DNA of 64,000 bases from Coffea arabica. Lineage: Eukaryota > Streptophyta > Magnoliopsida > Gentianales > Rubiaceae. Made by a program: the position numbers and the translations under genes. Positions 58,955 to 64,000 of this stretch are shown here, piece after piece (within the stretch, counting starts at the first letter, position 1; each line of letters begins with the position of its first letter). The stretch is from NCBI RefSeq assembly GCF_036785885.1, contig NC_092323.1, positions 8,254,501 through 8,318,500 on the forward strand, read 5' to 3'. The notes beneath the pieces were generated by a model, which was not told the DNA's origin, did not search any database, and saw only the letters and a list, made by a program, of their open reading frames with translations.

Positions 58955-59478
58955 TGTCAATTCGGACATGGTGACCTATCAGTTCGGCCAGACCAGCTCG
59001 GACAGGAAGGATGTCAGCTCGTGCATGGCTACCGCTTCCCCGCTGGATGGGTCTGGTGGGCCGTGGCCTCCGAACCTTTCGAATCTAGCCGATGGAGCCC
59101 TAGAAGGACATCCCTCTCCAGCCGGACTTCTAATCATATAAGGAAACTATTACCCACAAGCCTATAAATACAGCACCACAAGGCAACACAAGGTACGTCA
59201 TCAACAGCATTTTTCATTGTTACTTTACTCTCAAGCTCTTACTAACTTGACCGTCGGAGCTACTCCGGGGAACTAGCCCCGCCGTTCGTCCATTTGCAGG
59301 TCGGTTCGCTCACCTTACCTGCGCATCAGCTCCCTCTTAGTTCGTAGCAGCTCAACTCGGATTGCGTTCTAGGACTGAGCTCAGTTCGCTCGCTTTCCTC
59401 CCATCAGCTCGTCCCTGACCAGCTCACAGCAGCTCAGCTCGGATCGCATTTTTGGCAGTCGCATCACTCCACGCCAAC
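58955..59478 (+). mobile_element. Solo-LTR-like fossil, probably Gypsy/TRIM type
   Basis: A GC-rich block unlike its surroundings, with a promoter-like TATAAATA at 59163-59170 and the downstream phrase GACCGTCGGAGCTACTCCGG, which is common in plant Gypsy-type LTRs. It is followed by many CAGCTC words and ends near CACGCCAACA. No internal gag or pol sequence adjoins it, so it appears to be a broken, solitary remnant. Ends are approximate and age cannot be judged without its partner. Confidence 0.5.
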
Positions 59479-59789
59479 ATGATATTTGACATTTACGGCC
59501 TTTTTAAGCTCTGATGAAAAGTGTTCTTGCTCTGCGAATGGAGCCTTTTGGGCTGAGCATAATGCTATACTCTACAACAGGTTTTTGTTTAGCGTTACAC
59601 TATAGCTTACCAGATGCAAACAATTCCAGTCAAACATGCAGAAGACTGTCAACGCATTATAGCATAGCGGTATTGTTGATTGATGGATAAATATTTTTGA
59701 GAAGGTAATTAGCATTATTAGTTCGTGACGAAATTTGCAGTTATATATTTAAAAAAAAAACTATTTGTACGGAAACATTACCAAAGTAA

Positions 59790-59970
59790 CGAGTGTGTTC
59801 GGATTATAAATTATTTGAGATAATTTTATAAAAAAAATACTGTAACACTTTTTTGATATGATGTATGTGAGATAAAAATGTGATTAAAAAATGTGTTGAT
59901 ATTACAAATAAATCAATATATATAAATAAGTTGTAAATAAAGTGTAATTTTTTACTATCCAAACACAATA
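59790..59970. mobile_element. MITE of the TGTTTGGAT family
   Basis: Left end TGTGTTCGGATTATAA and right end TTACTATCCAAACACA are inverted repeats. The core ACTGTAACACTTTTTTGATA and TGATGTATGTGAGATAAAAA is the reverse of the 10093 copy and matches the block duplicated at 1664/1751. Lies about 250 bp upstream of the pBRP start codon, so it may sit in that promoter. Confidence 0.7.
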
Positions 59971-60218
59971 TTGTACTCGCATTTTTTGGTTTTGTTTGGG
60001 GGTCTAAATTACATTTTAAATAAACAAGTGCTACTGTTGACGATGGACAGATGTGTCGTTCCCGAATTGCAAATGGACTTTCCACTTTCCAATTTGACCC
60101 GGTGCCTGATCTCCTGTAATAACACAACAAAAGTAACAAAGTAATATATACATATTTTTTTATTTCTTTCGGCACAAAAAACTACCAAAATAATTAAAAT
60201 AAACGAACAAAACCAAAA

Positions 60219-62796
60219 ATGCAGTGCCCGTACTGCTCGGCGGCGCAGGTACGGTGCACCACCACGTCAAGCGGCCGGTCAATAACCGAGTGCACCTCCT
60301 GCGGCCGCGTAGTAGAGGAACGCCAAAGCCAATCCCACCACCTCTTCCACATTCGCGCTCAAGACTCTCCTCTCTGTCTCGTCACTTCCGACCTCCCCAC
60401 TCTCCCTGTCCCCGCCACCACTGACTCCAACCCCACATCCAACTCCGACGACGATGACCCCTTTGAACCCACAGGCTTCATCACCGCTTTCTCAACGTGG
60501 TCTCTCGAGCCATACCCATTATTCGCTCAGTCTTCGATTTCCTTCGCCGGTCACTTAGCTGAGCTGGAAAGAGTCCTGGAAACGACGTCGTCCTCCTCTT
60601 CCTGTTCTTCTTCTTCCGGGTCGAATTCTTCTGGGCCTTCAGTGGTTGTGGATAATTTGAGGGCGTATTTGCAGATTATTGACGTGGCTTCAATACTGGG
60701 GCTTGATTATGATATATCTGATCACGCTTTTCAGCTTTTTAGGGATTGTTCTTCCGCTACTTGCTTGAGAAATCGAAGCGTTGAAGCTCTTGCTACTGCT
60801 GCGCTTGTTCAGGCCATCAGAGAAGCTCAAGAACCCAGAACCCTCCAGGTATATGGCATCATAATGGGTTTGGGCCGTAAATATATTTGATGATTATCTT
60901 TTCATGATAATATGCTTGTTGCTTTGTCAGTTAGCCCTGATTACTTCCATTCCTTCTGTTGTTTCTAAACTTTTTCCTTTTTAAATGTCATATGTATTTG
61001 TGGCTGAACAGCAGAAATTGGTCAAGTTTAATTAAGTTGCTGTCTTGATCCCCATTTTGGCTCGCCGTTTGTTTCAGTCCTGCCTACTGGGATCCGATCC
61101 TAAGAATTTGTGCTACAATTCCTTTCTTTCCAATTTTTTTTCGTAAATTTGAAGTATCTTTAATTTGACATTTCCATAAGAAATGGAAAATGAGCGCCGG
61201 TGAAATAAGACGAGCTATCCAACACAAATTTGAGTCTTATAGGAGTTGTAGCCAAGTTTCAAGATTCTTCTGCTGTTTTTCCTCTGTGTAACTTTCATCT
61301 TTGACTGATGTACGAATAAGCAACTTCTACAATTTCTAAAGGAGGTTTATTGGTCAAGGGCAAATGGAAAATCCAAAGTTCGGAGAATGTTGTCTTCTTT
61401 TTTTAACTCCAAGCTTAGAGTGTTCAAAGCGCAAGAATAAGAAGAATGTTACTATTTAAGTGTCCATACATGGAATCATCCTTCGAAATTTTCCTAGTTC
61501 ATCGTTGAGCTATCTGAAGTGTCTGTGTTTTCTCTTTTCCTGATAGATTTATTTTGGCGTCTTCTTTCATATATCAGGAGATATCAATTGCTGCTAATTT
61601 ACCCCAGAAGGAGATCGGAAAGTATATAAAGATACTTGGAGAAGCTCTTCAATTAAGTCAACCTATTAATAGCAATTCCATATCGGTTCATATGCCGAGG
61701 TTCTGTACGCTTCTCCAGCTCAACAAATCAGCTCAGGTGCAACCGGTTATGCAGGGATCTTTATTTTATGTTGTTTGATTCTTTACTCTACTAAGTTTCA
61801 TGAGGATTAGGTTCTCTTTGATGCTAGTCATTGATAGTTTTGAACCATGCTGCTTCTGCTTAATTCTGTATGTGGACTTGTGTCTTATATTGGATATACA
61901 AGCATCGTATTATGACTTTCAATTCAATGATCTGTCAAACAATTTGAAGTGAACAATGCCTTTGATCTGTTCAAAAGAATTTATTGTCTGTTGAATGCCC
62001 TTTTCAGGGGCTGGCGACTCATATTGGTGAGGTTGTTATCAACAAATGTTTCTGCACTCGTAGAAATCCTATTAGCATTTCTGCAGCTGCTATATACTTG
62101 GCCTGCCAACTGGAGGATAAACGCAAGACCCAGGCTGAGATCTGTAAGGTCACTGGACTTACTGAAGTGACACTTCGTAAGGTTTACAAGGAACTATTGG
62201 AGAATTGGGATGATCTGCTGCCATCAAATTACAGCCCAGTTGTCCCTCCAGAGAAAGCATTCCCAATGGCAACTATTGCCTCAGGTCGTTCTTCGACACC
62301 TAGAGCTGATTTAGTTGAAGTGCCCTCCTCTGACAAGCAGACTGAAAGCAAGAATCCTAGAACAAGTGATGTTCTAGATACATGCGATGTCGCTAAAAAT
62401 AAAGAGGAAACTGAAAATAGAGATAGCATCCATAGGAGTCAAAGTCTTCCAATGCACAGAACACCATTTTTGTGGAAATCCCAGCCTCCAGTTAGAAGTG
62501 CTACAGTAAATACACCTGCTGACAAGATTCAGAATATAACTCAGGAAATGGATATTGATCCAAGGAGCCAGACTGGGTCAGATGAAAAAGTCGTAGCCAG
62601 TTCTATGAGGCCTGTCCTTTTTTCTGCTCCTACTTCCAGTGCAGGTTCCCTCTCTTGGCCATTGCATACAACATCATCAGGGTTTTCCCCATCTGGTCAG
62701 CTTGTGCATCCACGTAATATGGCTTCCAATGGTTTGGATGAAATGACCCCACGTCAAAATGAAAATAAAAAGGGGAACCAACGTGTTGATACGTGA
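60219..62796 (+). CDS. PBRP: Plant-specific TFIIB-related protein (pBRP)
   Basis: Three phase-0 exons, 60219-60848, 61578-61736 and 62008-62796, encode 525 aa (Arabidopsis pBRP, At4g36650, is about 500). In Arabidopsis this TFIIB-like factor is found mainly on the plastid envelope and has been linked to Pol I-type transcription. The N-terminal zinc ribbon uses CPYC (Cys3, Cys6) and CTSC (Cys25, Cys28). A Ser/Asp/Pro-rich linker with long serine runs (about 120-145) is followed by the cyclin-like core: the first repeat spans about 145-265, including DVASILGLDYDISDHAFQLF and ATAALVQAIREAQEPRTLQE, and the second about 280-345, with ISISAAAIYLACQLEDKRKT and EICKVTGLTEVTLRKVYKEL. The last 180 residues are a low-complexity Ser/Pro/Asn tail. 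Frame and splice sites look sound. Confidence 0.93.
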
Positions 62797-64000
62797 ATGA
62801 AATCTGGTCTTAGTTTTTTCCTGTATTCTTCAGTTGCAAAACGTGCATGTTTTCCATAGTTACTTGGGTCAATTTAGGATTCCTTGTGTCATTTAGGACA
62901 CTGTTGGGATGGATGCTTCATGGCTCCTTTTTGTATGTTCGTGGTTAAGGAAAAGACAAACGATTCTGTTTCCATATATTTTCTTACAGAAGTAAGCATG
63001 TTTTTGCAAATAAACCTAATCCCCACAGTAACTTCAAAAGCCGGCAACTTTTGTGAATTCTGTATATTTTCAGAATGTTGTTTTTTTTTATATATATTTT
63101 AATGTGGCAAGTTTTTATCCAATGAATTGGAGAAAACGGCCCACCATTTGGCTCCCAAACTCTCTTTTTTTATTAAAAAAAAATTTGGGTTAGAATAGAG
63201 TTTATTTCATCACTTGAGGTATATAAAATTTCCTATCCGGATACCACATATTTAAAAGCGTATCACTCTTTAGATTGTGAGTTTTTGATAAAAAAAATAT
63301 ACTATTAGATTGTGAGTTTTTATTAAGAAATATATTGTAACGATGTAATATATATAAAATAAAAAAAAATTAAGAAATATTTTTAAAAAAAATTTCTGTA
63401 GAAGCTAGCAATCCAAACAAGGATCACGTTCATGCTAAGTCACAGGCTCTCAGTCTCATGGCTTGACGCTGTAATTCTTCGTGACTAGCGATCTTGTCTG
63501 ATTACCATGGTCACGAGCGTTTAGATGTTCAAAATCATTTCAAACGTTCAACCACTATGCTTGATAATTCATCACAAAAAAAAATAAAAAAAAGGATTGT
63601 CTTGCGTAAGCTTTTGTTGAATTTTGAACGAAATCGAACTAAATCATACGCCATCTCCACGAATATTAATGTGGTATCTGTGACGCTTTAAGAATCATGC
63701 TCCTTCTTTAAAGTACTTTATTTTTTTTGTAATGCTACATTGACTAATTTATAGATAAAGGTTTCCCTATCTTTATAGCCTTTGTTCTTTAAATAGTCAA
63801 AATTAGGCGGCTATAATTGCTAAAGTTCTCTACTTGTTTTCTGGTTAGAATGACATCTTTTTCTCTTGAAAAATGAAAACATTAAAAGCCTTGCCCATTC
63901 AACAGTATCATACACATTAAGTGCAAGGCTGCAAGAATGCATACTGATGTGGCTCCGGTATCCATTGAACATGCAAGCAATTGTGAGTCCATGGAATGGT
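62797..64000. other. 3' flank of pBRP to the window end
   Basis: pBRP 3' UTR and AT-rich DNA. A degenerate TGTTTGGAT-family copy may occupy about 63265-63420 (two TTAGATTGTGAGTTTTT repeats, then AGCTAGCAATCCAAACAAGG). No gene is seen in the last 500 bp. Confidence 0.55.

Larger units (their letters stand above)
56642..60218. other. Intergenic region between DUF1195 gene and pBRP
   Basis: Divergent upstream regions of both genes, about 3.6 kb. Contains a hAT-like MITE (57130-57468), facing pyrimidine- and purine-rich arms (57540-58560), a solo-LTR-like fossil (about 58955-59478) and a MITE (59790-59970). No further gene is seen. Confidence 0.65.

Noticed and set aside
4581-62796. A biosynthetic or co-regulated gene cluster
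   Set aside because: The products belong to unrelated processes and the order is explained by ancient synteny; no shared promoter motif was seen.
1-64000. CRISPR arrays, operons, or prokaryotic insertions
   Set aside because: No regularly spaced repeats with unique spacers and no bacterial-style gene packing; every real gene has plant features.

Overview
This is nuclear DNA from a flowering plant, most likely a core eudicot. Evidence: GT-AG introns with pyrimidine tracts, AT-rich intergenic DNA full of small transposons, and plant-only families (OVATE, polyol transporter, DUF620, DUF1195, pBRP, OEP24, PPR). I cannot name the species. All calls come from reading the sequence and remembered family sequences; no search was run.

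Layout, left to right: the 3' end of an RNA polymerase III subunit RPC5 gene (+, to 1078); a complete U2AF65 gene (+, 4581-9376, 13 coding exons, 572 aa); an intronless mitochondrial PPR gene (+, 11173-12426); a complete SF3B4 gene (+, 14879-19837, 9 exons, 368 aa); a decayed YUCCA flavin monooxygenase (+, about 21.5-22.6 kb); an OEP24 chloroplast outer-envelope pore gene (-, 24145-26509, 214 aa); an intronless OVATE family gene of OFP7 type (-, 31482-32669); an 11 kb gene-poor stretch; a polyol transporter (+, 43858-45834, 513 aa); a DUF620 gene (+, 49749-51471, 387 aa); a DUF1195 membrane protein (-, about 53987-56641); and a plant-specific TFIIB-related protein, pBRP (+, 60219-62796, 525 aa).

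The gene order is the most informative large-scale signal. U2AF65, PPR, polyol transporter, DUF1195 and pBRP match, from memory, the Arabidopsis run At4g36690-At4g36650. SF3B4, PPR, OFP7 and polyol transporter match the run At2g18510/18520-At2g18480. The window therefore looks like the unfractionated ancestor of two duplicated Arabidopsis segments.

Intergenic DNA holds several small-element families: hAT-like MITEs with TAGGG...CCCTA ends and 8-bp target duplications (one perfect), a MITE family with TGTTTGGAT-like ends, a MULE-type element with long inverted ends and a 9-bp target duplication carrying a transit-peptide-like gene scrap (Pack-MULE candidate), a short SINE with a 10-bp duplication, one solo-LTR-like fossil, and a recurring signature of 14-19 bp direct repeats flanking tiny, usually poly(A/T)-rich insertions.

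Functionally, U2AF65 and SF3B4 both act at the branch point/3' splice site. RPC5 and pBRP are transcription machinery, the PPR protein acts on organelle RNA or ribosomes, and OEP24 and the polyol transporter move metabolites. Nothing suggests a co-regulated cluster; shared ancestry of the gene order is the simpler explanation.
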